Assembly (NCBI GenBank): GCA_021292105.1
Contig: CM037865.1
Coordinates: 69,678,356-69,742,355, forward strand
Source: Anadara kagoshimensis
Taxonomy: Eukaryota > Mollusca > Bivalvia > Arcoida > Arcidae
Direction of reading: 5' to 3'
Length of the DNA: 64,000 bases
Below, piece by piece: positions 24,201 through 35,000 of the stretch. The translations under genes were made by a program, and so were the position numbers. The notes beneath the pieces are model-generated. The model worked only from the letters and a program-made list of their open reading frames with translations, ran no database searches and was not told the DNA's origin. Position 1 is the stretch's first letter. Each line of letters starts with the position of its first letter.

Positions 24201-25732
24201 CCTGAACTGACCAATATAAGAAATGAAAAAAATCTTGACTTGGGCATTAAAATCTGTCAATCCACTCCATCCTTTGCTAAGCGGACCTGTATGAGGAGAG
24301 AGTGAATGTGTTATTGTCATTCCCTGTTTTATTGGAACTTGAGCTCACTGTTTTGATTGTTTCTTTTTTAGGATTTCAAATTATTTCTCCAAAGTAAAGA
24401 CACAGAAGGTAGAAAATTAACCAATGTCTTGAGGAATTTAAATGGATACTTAGAAGAAAATGATTCCACATTTTTGCATTCAGATAAATTATCATATGCT
24501 GATTGTTCCCTATTGCCAAAGTTACAACACATAAGAATAGCAGGACAGGTAAGGAATATATCTGTTATAAAGACAGAGATTTGATTCAAACTTTCAGGGA
24601 TCAAATTGTCTCTCTTTAATTTATCAAAATAGTTCAGTCCACATACACCTGCTTGCTGTCTTTTTTTTTATCAAATTCAATATGTAAGAGTCAGTTCATG
24701 TATCACAAGTGTTAAAATGTCTGTCAGATTTGAATGAATTACCAAGTTTTTCATGGTAATTATTCCCCTTGATAGAATTCTTGTGTTTAGAAGGTACATT
24801 CTAAAGCTGTTATAATATAAATGATTCTTGGTACAGACAACCTTGTCACCAATCAACAGGATCATAACATAAAAATTTTCCATTCTGTAATTAGTTTGAA
24901 CTTGGTTTAAAGTTGTAGTAAAATCCTTGTTCATTGTTAATTATATAAATAGGAATTTGGTGATAACCACTTTTACCAAAATAATAATATAAACTAAAAA
25001 AAATTGAAATTAGAATGTAACCTTATTATGTTTCAACGGTTTGTTCAGAGGCATTTCAAACCAATCTCATCTTTTAATTTTGAAATGTACTTGACCAACT
25101 AAAAGACAACCAGTGGCATAAAAATAATCTTGTACCACAGACCAGTGCAATATTTGAGTTGTTTTTGTCAGCTGTCCTTTTCTGGTAATTTCACAGGTTA
25201 AGATCTTGGGTTCTTATAATATTGAAATTCCTAATTTTGTTTGGGCTTGTCTCTCAGTTTCTGCATTAAATATCCTCCACTCTTAATTTTATTATTTGTT
25301 ATTTTATTATTTATTTAGGCCTACAAAGGATACACAATTTCTGATGAATTCAAAAATATTTGGAATTATCTAAACATAGCATATGAACAGAATGCATTCA
25401 GTGCCACCATGCCATCAGATCAGGATATAGTTCAACACTACGAGACCTTGGTAGGTACTCCAAAAGGACGAGGAAGACCAACGCTAGAAAAAAGATCATA
25501 CACAATGCATGTTGATCCAAGTTTATTAGGAAAAGTTTCAAATCAACAAGAAGTGGTGAATGATCAAGTGAATGGAGATGATGATGCAACAGCTAACGGT
25601 AATGGAGATGCTGTTTGCCAGTCAGAGGAGTTAGAACAGGAACACGGACAATTTGACAATGTTCCCGATGAGGATGACAGTCAGACTTATGAAAATGTTC
25701 AACAACAGGACAATGGAGATTTGGCGGAATAG
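21136..25732 (+). CDS. Clic: Chloride intracellular channel (CLIC) family protein, four coding exons, one frame break
   Basis: CLIC proteins have a glutathione-transferase fold. They exist as soluble redox proteins and also associate with membranes; invertebrate members include EXC-4 and Drosophila Clic. Exons are 21136-21231, 22868-23214, 24372-24548 and 25319-25732, all joined in phase 0 with GT-AG introns. The thioredoxin-like half opens with ASTIDGEAKGSCPICHQWF, so the redox site is CPIC (C44 and C47 of the restored count), as in invertebrate CLICs rather than the vertebrate CPFS. The helical half has SYADCSLLPKLQHIRIAG, a family hallmark, then YKGYTISDEFKNIWNYL and PSDQDIVQHYE. A tail of roughly 100 residues rich in D, E, Q and N follows; the usual length is 240-260 residues, against about 344 here. 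Exon 2 is 347 nt and its frame breaks near 23122, giving a TAA at 23135-23137. One base restores the family alignment. Family assignment is firm; whether this allele is functional is unresolved. Confidence 0.95.
22868..23214 (+). CDS. Clic: CLIC coding exon 2, thioredoxin-like domain, with one-base frame break
   Basis: The acceptor is TTTCAG|GCT and the donor TATAAG|GTAAAA. The exon carries the CPIC redox motif, FRVYTVQASMPPKSF and the strand-turn FPVVIGL. It reads through EVEN at 23111-23122 and then hits a TAA at 23135. In the next frame the family sequence resumes as FESIN, TCPKLKRQHRDNLLALKVFEDLYK (split here by comma only for reading). Both neighbouring junctions are phase 0, but the exon is 347 nt, one short of a multiple of three. 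A missing T in the run at 23122-23123 explains this. Confidence 0.93.
23380..23600 (-). mobile_element. Second, decayed copy of the element at 20476
   Basis: TGTTTTCCAAAACATTTTGC, ACAAATGTTTAGAGGTATTG and ACCTGATACCCCTAACATTT parallel the copy at 20580-20770 in the same order. Its reading frame is broken. It lies inside CLIC intron 2. Confidence 0.5.
23850..24265 (+). mobile_element. SINE type B 3' part joined to a type A fragment, in CLIC intron 2
   Basis: 23850-24111 carries the type B body (CCTTCAGAAGAGACCTTATA, CACCTATAGATGGTGACGTC) and ends in AATC units. From 24112 type A body sequence follows (GGGACAGATCCTAGTGAGAT, CCACCATCCCTGAACTGACC) without a head. The AATC tail may have been the target of the second insertion. 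Confidence 0.72.
24372..24548 (+). CDS. Clic: CLIC coding exon 3, helical domain
   Basis: The exon is 177 nt, 59 codons, with acceptor TTTTTTAG|GAT and donor GGACAG|GTAAGG. It encodes DFKLFLQSKD, then LRNLNGYLEEN and the CLIC signature around YADCSLLPKLQHIRIAG. No stop lies in frame and both junctions are phase 0. Confidence 0.95.
25319..25732 (+). CDS. Clic: CLIC coding exon 4, end of helical domain and acidic tail
   Basis: The acceptor is TTATTTAG|GCC and the exon ends at TAG 25730-25732. The first ~40 codons finish the GST-like helical domain (IWNYLNIAYEQNAF, PSDQDIVQHYE). Next comes a short basic stretch with GRGRPTLEKRS, then about 80 residues rich in D, E, N and Q without recognisable domains. 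The tail is longer than in the vertebrate and fly CLICs I know and is probably disordered. Confidence 0.94.
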   Translation, partial: AYKGYTISDEFKNIWNYLNIAYEQNAFSATMPSDQDIVQHYETLVGTPKGRGRPTLEKRSYTMHVDPSLLGKVSNQQEVVNDQVNGDDDATANGNGDAVCQSEELEQEHGQFDNVPDEDDSQTYENVQQQDNGDLAE

Positions 25733-26903
25733 TTATTATATATTCAGACATATGTGAAATATGTAGAAATATTGTTTTATATCTATATATATTTCATTCT
25801 TGTTGCATTTTTTAACTACACATGATGGATGTCATTTCTCTAACTTGCTTGCTCGCTGTCAGTCAGCAGGATGTGACAACAATACATACATATATAGTCA
25901 CATGATGATGATAATGTACAGCTTTGATTTATATTCATGTTAAGAGGTGTGACAATACATATTTTATAAAACAAATTTTACCGATCAGACTTACAGCATT
26001 TTTTATCAACAATACCAGAAAACATCACCTGGATGATAAAAGAGAGATAATTTGTTGAAAACATTTGGTATAATACAACATTAGACAACACTACCTTTAT
26101 CTATCTAACACATTCAGAATGGATTATATATGCCATGTGTACAAAAGAGTTGTTATTAAGTATATATACAGATAAGTTTATTTTAAATACATATATACAT
26201 ATTGTGTTATACGGCTATCTACAATATCTTGTTGAATTGTTTTGTGATTACATTACTACATACTACACACACATATATATTAGGATATATGTCTTGTAGA
26301 ATATTGTGGATATATTTACTTGAATTTTCTGTGATTTAATTATAAGATGTTTATTCTAACTGGACTGGGAACCATTGTATCACAGTTTCTCATTTTCATA
26401 TCGGGATACCATATTAGTTATGCTTTGATTAGGACACTTGGATATAAGATTGTCATGTTTGTAAAGAAGAATTTATATTAAAGAAATTTAAAATCAAATT
26501 AAAAATTTTGAAATTTGACACTTTGGTAATTTTATCCTCTTAGAGAAATGGCTGCAATGAGCTTGTGCTTGCTTTCATATTTGGATAATTTATGTGTACC
26601 GGTATGTATGAAATCAAACAAGTGTGACAGGTCATCCTAATAAAAAATTGATTGTAAAGATTTTGATATGTACTGGTTATACCTGCTTCCTTGGAAATTC
26701 TATTAATTTTTTGAAAATGAATTTTAAGCTGTTGATTTTGTAATTTTAGGGAGCACTTCTAGGACTATTATTATGGGTTTGGCATTGCTTTCTTAGTTTA
26801 TAAGAACGTTTTGTTGCGGTAACATTAAAAAGTGTTGTTATATTCAAGAAGGTCAAATATAATTGTGTTCATTTGTTTGTTATAATTCTGCATCAGCAAT
26901 AAA
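25733..26903 (+). other. Clic: CLIC 3' UTR with candidate poly(A) signals
   Basis: AT-rich non-coding sequence follows the CLIC stop. Candidate poly(A) signals are ATTAAA at 26477-26482, AATAAA at 26639-26644 and AATAAA at 26898-26903. The last is followed by TG-rich sequence (GTGCAG, TTTTTGTT, GATGTTTG). Which signal is used cannot be decided from sequence. Confidence 0.5.
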
Positions 26904-29900
26904 TGTGCAGATTTAATTTTTGTTAAACAAGATGTTTGTTTAATTTCATTGTTATGTTTTGATTAAAAATGGAAAAAATTGTCAGAAAGTAAATTAGTAG
27001 AAGCAGCATTTATTTTTGTGTCAATTACTGGAATCTTTGTTTTCAGTTTTTATAACTATATATGGACATAATTTCACTCCATTTTTGATAGAAGTTTTTG
27101 GACCATGTCCCACAAAGACTCCATAGTAAAACTTCCCTTTTTTGTGCACAGGAATGATTTCGAACTTTATCTCCCTTTTGTCCAAAATCAACTGTTTTTT
27201 TTCTGAGACATAAATATTGGAGTGACAGCCTTGATGAAAACTCCAAACATTTATATTAACAAGGCATCTATTTTCCATGCTTCATTGAGTGCTCAAAGTA
27301 TATAATATTAACATATAAACTGTCTCTTTGTTTTATATGAAAATGTAATGATGTAGTAGTGAATATTGTTTTGAATTCCAGATGAAGTATATATGCTAAT
27401 TACTGTATGCAACATGTGTACATGTATGGAAGAGTAAACATTGAAATGTTTAACAGCCTTGGCACTAAGATACAACATACAGTATACAAGTCATTATACC
27501 TACTCAGACTGAAAAGAACATGCAAAGTATTGTCTTTTTAATTTAGATTTGACTTGTATATGTATGAACAACCAGCTAAGTCTGGGAGATTCTTTGTAAT
27601 CCTTTAGTTTTATATGGTTTGATGCCTAAATCATTTAACTCCTGAAAGTTGGGGTTCAACTGGAAGACTTGGAAATGTCGCAGAATCAGGTCCATGCCCC
27701 TCTGGTACTTAGGTTACTATAAAATGTGCAGCGTACATGTTGACTAGACTGCCCTGAGTTGCAAGCAATAGTACCGTACCTCAGTATATATGTATGTGTA
27801 CAATTTTTGAAAGTATGTTATGGCAGTGCCTTTTTGGTATATGTGCATTTACAAGTAGATAGTGTTAGTGTTACAAGGGCAGTGCCTTCTCCAGTATATA
27901 TGTACTGGTTTTTCACATATCACTTGTCAGTATAAATTTATCTAGTAGTTAGCTAATACATATATACATGTAAATTGTATGTTAACACCTTGTATGTAAT
28001 AATGTATGTATGTATATATTTGATTTCTGGTACCTTAACATTGCAAGTTATTATTGGTGGGGTTTTGAAAATTTTGCTTTTTTCTACAAAAGGGACTGAA
28101 TATTTTTCGCAAAATATCCAATTTAAAGTAAGAAGAAAATGGTTAAAATTTTAGATTTCAATAATTACAAATATTTTGAGAAATACATTACATCTAGCAT
28201 CAGGTCCAGTAGTGCTGTTAATGTATGTTTGAAAGTTAAACAGAGTCAAATGTAAAACAATTTTGTGAACAAGGATGCGCCAAATGTTTCTCTCAGAAGC
28301 TGGCATCTAAGTTTGGAAATCAACTGACCAAGACAGAATTCCTTGATGCATGATTTGTGAACTTCCAAATTGTTTAGCTTTTTCCTGTACTAATACCTTT
28401 AATCTTGCCATTAAAAGAAAACAATGCTCTTGAATTTGTTTTGATATCAATATTTTTGTATATTTTTTTCTCAGTTGTAATTTTTCTTAGTATGCATACA
28501 ATACTTAAATTTATACATGTATATTGATATAAGTTTTGTATTTTGAATAGTAAAAATTGGGACCACATCTAAGAAAACAGATTGTTTGTTTGGTATACTG
28601 TCTGTACAGATATGTCAAGGTGAAAGTTTAAATTGTTATGTGTAAAAACTTTCTAAAACTTTCATGATTGAAGCTTTAATATTTTTGAAAACTTTTCCTA
28701 ATTTATATTTTAGCAATTTATATATAATATAATTATATAGAATAATGTATTCATCAAATTGTTTTTGGAAATAAAAGAAATGCTTCATTAGAATGTTTGC
28801 TCATATTTTTGTTTTCACATGACAAGTGTTACACCAGTTAAAACTCACAAACAAGTTATACCTTGCGTCAAAATGGCACAACTATTTGTTGCTTTACATG
28901 TAAAGGGAGACAATTCAGAAAATAAAGACAAGTTTGGTTGCAATTTTTAAATATAAGCAGTTTTAGCATCATGCATAGTGATTGACCTTTCTGTCAAATT
29001 GTGTATGTCAACATTATAGAGACAAATATAGAGCTTTGTCTTGGTTCATGTTATATTACTTTGAGAAATTCAAGAGAAATTATAGAGATGAATACTGCCA
29101 ACCTAAAAATCACACGAAAAATTAAACACTATGACATTTGCAGCAGTTGTAGGATTTCAATGGAGTATCACTAAATTGTAAATACCACTGAACTAAGAAT
29201 ATTGTTTTGGCTGAATTTTAGATTGTACATTTATTTCTTGACTAGCAGTACTTTTAGATATGGGTCATACATGGAATTGTTAAATGTTGATTGTTTAACT
29301 TAAAGGTGATACACTGCAACTATAGCTTTATTTTTAGATAATTTTGACCTTCAAGGGAGATAATTATTTATGTCATATATAATCAGTCAGATGAATAATG
29401 AATGTTTTATTATTGTTTATTATTATTATTACATATTGTGTCCTGATCATCAGTATGTAAACTGTTGTAGGTTATAACAATTATAAATAAATAAATAAAC
29501 AAGTGTACAGATATATAAACATGAATGTTTTGTTGTTTGTGTTTAGTTTGACTGTGTTTATAGTACAGGCAAGCTCATGTCGTAGACGTAGTGAGAGTGT
29601 GGCTAAAAATGTTCAGTGTTACAGGTTCTTTATAGCCCAGATATGCAGTTTATTTACATGTGCAGACAGGCCAAGTTTACATTCAAGTCTGACCTTGATA
29701 TATACAATATATGTGATGGCATTAGGCATGTCCATGTGATGATCTACATCATACAATGTTACAATTTGTTACTGACAAAAGGGTAAGGTTTTTGATGGTG
29801 TAGATGTGCAGATGCTACATTTGTGACAACTTGTTGATCAGTATATTTTGAACATGCATGTTAATTCCAAACTCTTCATAGAGAAAGATAGATAGTGAAA

Positions 29901-29963
29901 CTTGCACAAGTACAAATGTAATGCCATTACATGAGGTCCAAACATTGAGTGGAATAATGATCT
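26904..29963. other. No recognised gene; one minus-strand open run
   Basis: A minus-strand run of 85 codons (27278-27021) reads MENRCLVNINVWSFHQGC and later GKFYYGVFVGHGPKTSIKNG. It looks more protein-like than its surroundings, but no family is recognised and no splice partner was found. The rest is AT-rich. Confidence 0.45.
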
Positions 29964-30152
29964 TTTATAACCCATTCATCATTCAAGATTCTTTCACTTA
30001 TATTGAGGTGACCAGCTCAAGGATAGTGGAAGAAATCGGATTGCCTAGAGAAAACCACCAATCTTCATCAACTGACAATCTATCACATTAGGGTCTGTAG
30101 TACTCTACCTGGTTGGATTTAAACCTAGGTGGCAAGAGACACTGATCTGTAT
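29964..30152 (-). mobile_element. SINE, type A, reverse orientation
   Basis: AAGATTCTTTCACTTATATT, GCCTAGAGAAAACCACCAAT and GGATTTAAACCTAGGTGGCA are complements of tail, body and B box. The far end of the head is missing. Confidence 0.7.
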
Positions 30153-31988
30153 GCAGATTTTAGCAAAAGCATAAAGCAATAGTGCTTTAATTAACAGAAT
30201 ACATGTTTTATATATACACCACAACTACCTCAATTCCTAACAATCGCTTTCTTTTTTTTTACCTGAAATTTCACAAGCTACCTTTGTAGGATATTTTGTT
30301 GGGTGCCAATGTTAAGGAGGGAGGAAATACCAGAAATCTAAATTGTTAGTGCCTAAGGTAAACATGATGTTGCAATGGACATATGTACGTGTATGCACAA
30401 ATAAGAAAGCTGGAAGTATATAGTATTACTGTAAACATATTTAATTTCGTGTGTATTTATTTTTGTGGTATAGGAAATTTAGACATATCTGCATAGTTTA
30501 ATTTTCGTGTTATTGATGCACTATAACACAATAAGCATACCCGGTAATACGATTTTCGTTCGGTATTAATTTTGTCATAACAAATGACCACAAAAATGAG
30601 TACCACACCGCGAAAATAAATATGTTTACAATATCATATCTACTAATATGGACTCCATGACTAGCATATAGTTCTGCTTCAAGATTTAGATGCTCCATGA
30701 AAAAAGATTACTCACTGGTAAAGTACTGGTATATTACTGAAACAATGTAAAACTGTCATTCAACAACTTAACATTTCTTATCTGTATGTTCTGAGAGGCT
30801 ACAACTGTGTTGTATTGAAAGCATTTGGTCTTGTGGCCAATTACTAAAGCTGACTTGACACATTCAACAGTATGGAAAAAGTGATGCATGTATCCCGAAA
30901 TATAAGATGTTTACCATGATCTTGTGCCGAAACAATGATCAAAGCAGATCAAAACTACATTCACTAAAGTCTTAAAAATTCTCCAGACCTTGTGTGTTAA
31001 AAACTATATTTTTTGACCAAAAAATTGCTGATGTCCTGTAAAACTGCAACCAAACCATATCTAGTCTTGATTTGATTTCTGTGTTACATTAATTTGGTAA
31101 ATTTACTGTACAAGAAAAAACATATAAGGAAAAATATTCGCGATATTCATGGCAATTCTTGTACTACCAGTATATCTTCTCAGTGAAAATTTCTCATTAT
31201 TCTTGGTACATTTCCGTATAATCGGAACTTTGAACATTTCTAACTGCCAAATAGTTTAGAAGAATAAATCAGCGAAAAGTTTCTTACAGCTAATGTTTCT
31301 TCTTGTAAGTATGTGTGCTGAAATTTCAACAGACAAAGTATAATGATAGAAACAATTTTAATAGTTTAAAATGTAAAAAATATAACTAAATTGTATAATA
31401 ATATAAAGATAATGAACATAAAATATTAGAAAATAAAGTATAATTGGACGGATCATCAACAAAAATATGGTCAAAGGGGAAATAACCACGTTTGGTTTCT
31501 CTTTAATCACAGTCAAAGAAACATTGTATGGAACTGAACTTGTTTGGAACCCTGAATCATCACATTTTCTATGAAATTTTAATTGTTCAAGGCATGATGC
31601 AGTAAATAACATTCATACGCGGAAAGGAGCAAGTCCAATTCATGTATCACAGACATAAATATTGTGATGTTGCTATGGAATGTATGTATATGCGAGTCCT
31701 TATATTACACATTGTCTGCATCTCATACACATGTACATCCCAAAACATTTCCCAATAGATTGGTCAGAACAACTATGTAAATACAAGTATATAAAGTCAG
31801 TATCCATTCAAAGTATTCCATTTTTAATGTTTCTCCAAAACAGTTCAGTTTTAAGCACTATATATAGAACGCCATGCAATACTGTGTAGTCTGTTAATAC
31901 TGTCAGTTATGTAGCAGTCTCTTAAAATTTTTCTGAATTCAGACATCTTATTACACAATTCCTTCTTATTCTGCAGATAATCACTTCA

Positions 31989-32017
31989 TCACTTTCCTTT
32001 TTCCTTAAAATAATCAG
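31989..32017 (-). CDS. PFN4: PFN4 terminal coding exon
   Basis: This 29-nt exon follows the acceptor TATATATTTCAG|CT. With the G from the previous exon it reads ADYFKEKGK and then TGA at 31991-31989. The match to the profilin-4 C-terminus (DYLRKKG in human, from memory) and the exact phase fit make this small exon credible. An ATTAAA poly(A) candidate lies downstream on the minus strand at 31828-31823. Confidence 0.88.
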
Positions 32018-35000
32018 CTGAAATATATAAAAATAAATAAAATAGAGAAAAGTTGAGCCTGAATGACAAAACATAGCCAAAGGTTTAAGAATCCCATCTT
32101 GTGACATGTCTGGGAGTATTCTTTTTATATGCAGCATCCCTCAGGGTACATACATACCTTTGTACTGTCAAATCTTACAGTCCCAGGACATTTTATTTTA
32201 CAAGTTTATCCCTCTAACGAAATAATATCCAAACGATCAAGTTGAACATATGTTAAACTTTTTCTAGAACTAACTACAATAGTTCAGGTACAAATTTCCA
32301 ATATGTTTCAAAACAGGGTTACCATAAATACTAAAGACGTAATGTACAAATTGCCTCTCCCCATCACTACTGGCTTATTCAGAAGAGACTATAAAATCCA
32401 ATGTCCCATGTAATGGTAAGCATGGTATGCTAAAAATATTTCCTGCACATTGGCCCAAGTGCACTACAGAAGTAAAAATTTCTGTCACTTCACCTACAGT
32501 ATTATTGGTGATGTCACAATATAATTAAAATAATCTTGACTTTGATGTTAAACCCTATTCAATCAATTAATTGAAATACTGGTTCTGTTTTGTGTTAGCC
32601 CTGACTTTAATTGATGATATGAGAAGTGTCTTTGATAACACAGTACCATGTTCTTTTGTTAGGGCCATACTACACAACGGATCCTTGACCTGCTGCACCA
32701 CTAACAGTACTTGTCTGCTGAGACCAATCTTGGTCATTTGTTAGTCTTCAACAAGGTCATTTGTTAGTCTTCAACAAGGTCATTTGTTAGGGGTCATCTT
32801 TATATACATGTACAGGTAAATGTTTACCTAATTTTTTGACAGCTTCCACATGGACACTTGGGAACATACAGTCAAATCTGGCTATAAAGGCCACCCAAGG
32901 GAACCAGTACAAGTGGCCTTTGATATTTATGTACATGTTAGGGTATATTTACCTAATTTTTCTACAGCCTCCACACAGACACTTGGGAACATACTTTCTG
33001 TATATGTAGCTACTAACAACATAGATAATGTCTTAACTAATACCAAACCTCTGTTATCCTGAAATGAAATAATACAACAAAATGTAACACTAAACATGAC
33101 ATACGTCAGAGGTTATGGTACAAGCCTAATTACTACAGAGGTGAAAATAAGTTGCCATCCTACACAAGCTGTATTCTTAATAACATTTGGTTAGACAGGA
33201 CCAAGGAAGTGGAGTGCTGGTGTTTTATACCCAGTCAAGATTCTTTCAATTATATGGAGGCTGTCAGTTTCATGGATGGTAGGGAAAATCTAAGTGCCCG
33301 GAGAAAACTGACCTTTTACAAGAGAACTGACAAACTTTCACAAACTAGGATCTGCCTTTTTAGGATTCAAACCTACTATTTATTTAGCCTATTTTCAGAG
33401 AACGCAAGATCGCAAAATATTTTATGAATTTCGATATGACGCGTACAAATCAATGATTCTTTTACTTACATGAGCAGAATCGTTACTAAAATTTCTTGTT
33501 TCGGCTTCATACTTGCTTCATATATCATTTTATGTGACAAAATATAACCTGGGTGGGTGTTTACAATGGTAATCTTTTTTACGAAATGGCGGGGTTCTTT
33601 ATACTACGTAGTCATGACGAAAGAGTTGACTATTTACGTAGGTTAGTGCAGCTCAAGAACGGATTTTTGCGTAACTGGGATGACCAAAATTGATTAAATA
33701 AATTAATAAAGTCAACAATCTTTCTGCATTTTCAAACTTTTTAAAAAATTGACATAAATTCAAACTTTTAAACTCAACTCGACCTTTGAGCTACCCTTCA
33801 TTGTACCTCTTGCGCACCTACGTAAAGAATAAATTCTTCCGTCATCATTACGTCACAGGAATGACACCGCCATTTTGTCAAAATGTTTACTATTGTAAAC
33901 ACCCATCCAAAATACGTTTTGGTGTATTAAAGGAGTTATAATGTATGGACTAGATCCAAATTAGGATTGTTAGCAACGACTCGGCTCATGTAAGTACATG
34001 ATTCAGTGATTGTTAACTGTGTCATTCAAGTCTTTGAAATATTAGCATTATTCCTTTCTCTCCAGCAGAGTAAACGGACAGTAGGCAGTAAGAGGAACTG
34101 CAATCTTTAAGCAAGGGATCAAACACTTAACTTTCTACTATTGGGGTGAATTATCTACCAAATCAGCTATTCTACCATGGTACTGTAGTTAAATTTATAA
34201 ATACGAAAAGCTGCATTTTATGACTGCACATCTATGAACATTTTTTTCTGATTTTCAGACCATAACATCTTTACTTGTGAATTATATTGCATTATTTTCA
34301 CCAATCTAATATGGGATCACATTGTAGTACAAAGTGGTGATTAATAAGTCATATCTGCTGGATGGAACAATCAGTGATGAGATGGAAAATACCAAGAGAA
34401 AAAGAAGTAAAAGATAAATAATGACATGAATAATGTATGTTGAAAAGAATAGACTGGATGATTATAGGAACTACAAAATTTGACATTTGTGACAGTGGAG
34501 TGGAGTTATGAAGTTTAATGTCTCAGTTAAAACCTTTCACTTTATATTGAGTCAGTCAGTTCAGGGACAGTAAAGGAAACTGCATCGTCCATACAAAACC
34601 ATCAACCTTCGGCAAGTGAAATAACAAACTGTCTCACACTAGGATTTGTCCCAAGTAGTATTCAAACTCAAGTAGTGAAAGGTACTGTGATCTATAAGTG
34701 TACACGTCAGATCACTTGGCCACCGAGGCCCCTAACAGTAGTAAGAAATAAATAAGAAAGTTGTAAGAAAGGCATAATTTCATCTTGGTGAAGTTTTTGT
34801 TATGAGTATCACTTCATGAAAAATTTATCATCTACTACTTACACATTTGCCATATATAGAATTTTTATCAGCTCTCACACATTTATACTGTCTATCATCA
34901 AAGTATATCCCTTCTTCTCTTGTCTGGGGAGGATTTTTAAAGGCGTCTAACAACATCTGGACTTGATCTGGATATAACTACAATACAGAACAAACAAATT

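Noticed and set aside
33152-33427. Plus-strand 91-codon open run
   Set aside because: It is a reverse type A SINE fragment plus flanks; the peptide matches SINE translations elsewhere in the window.
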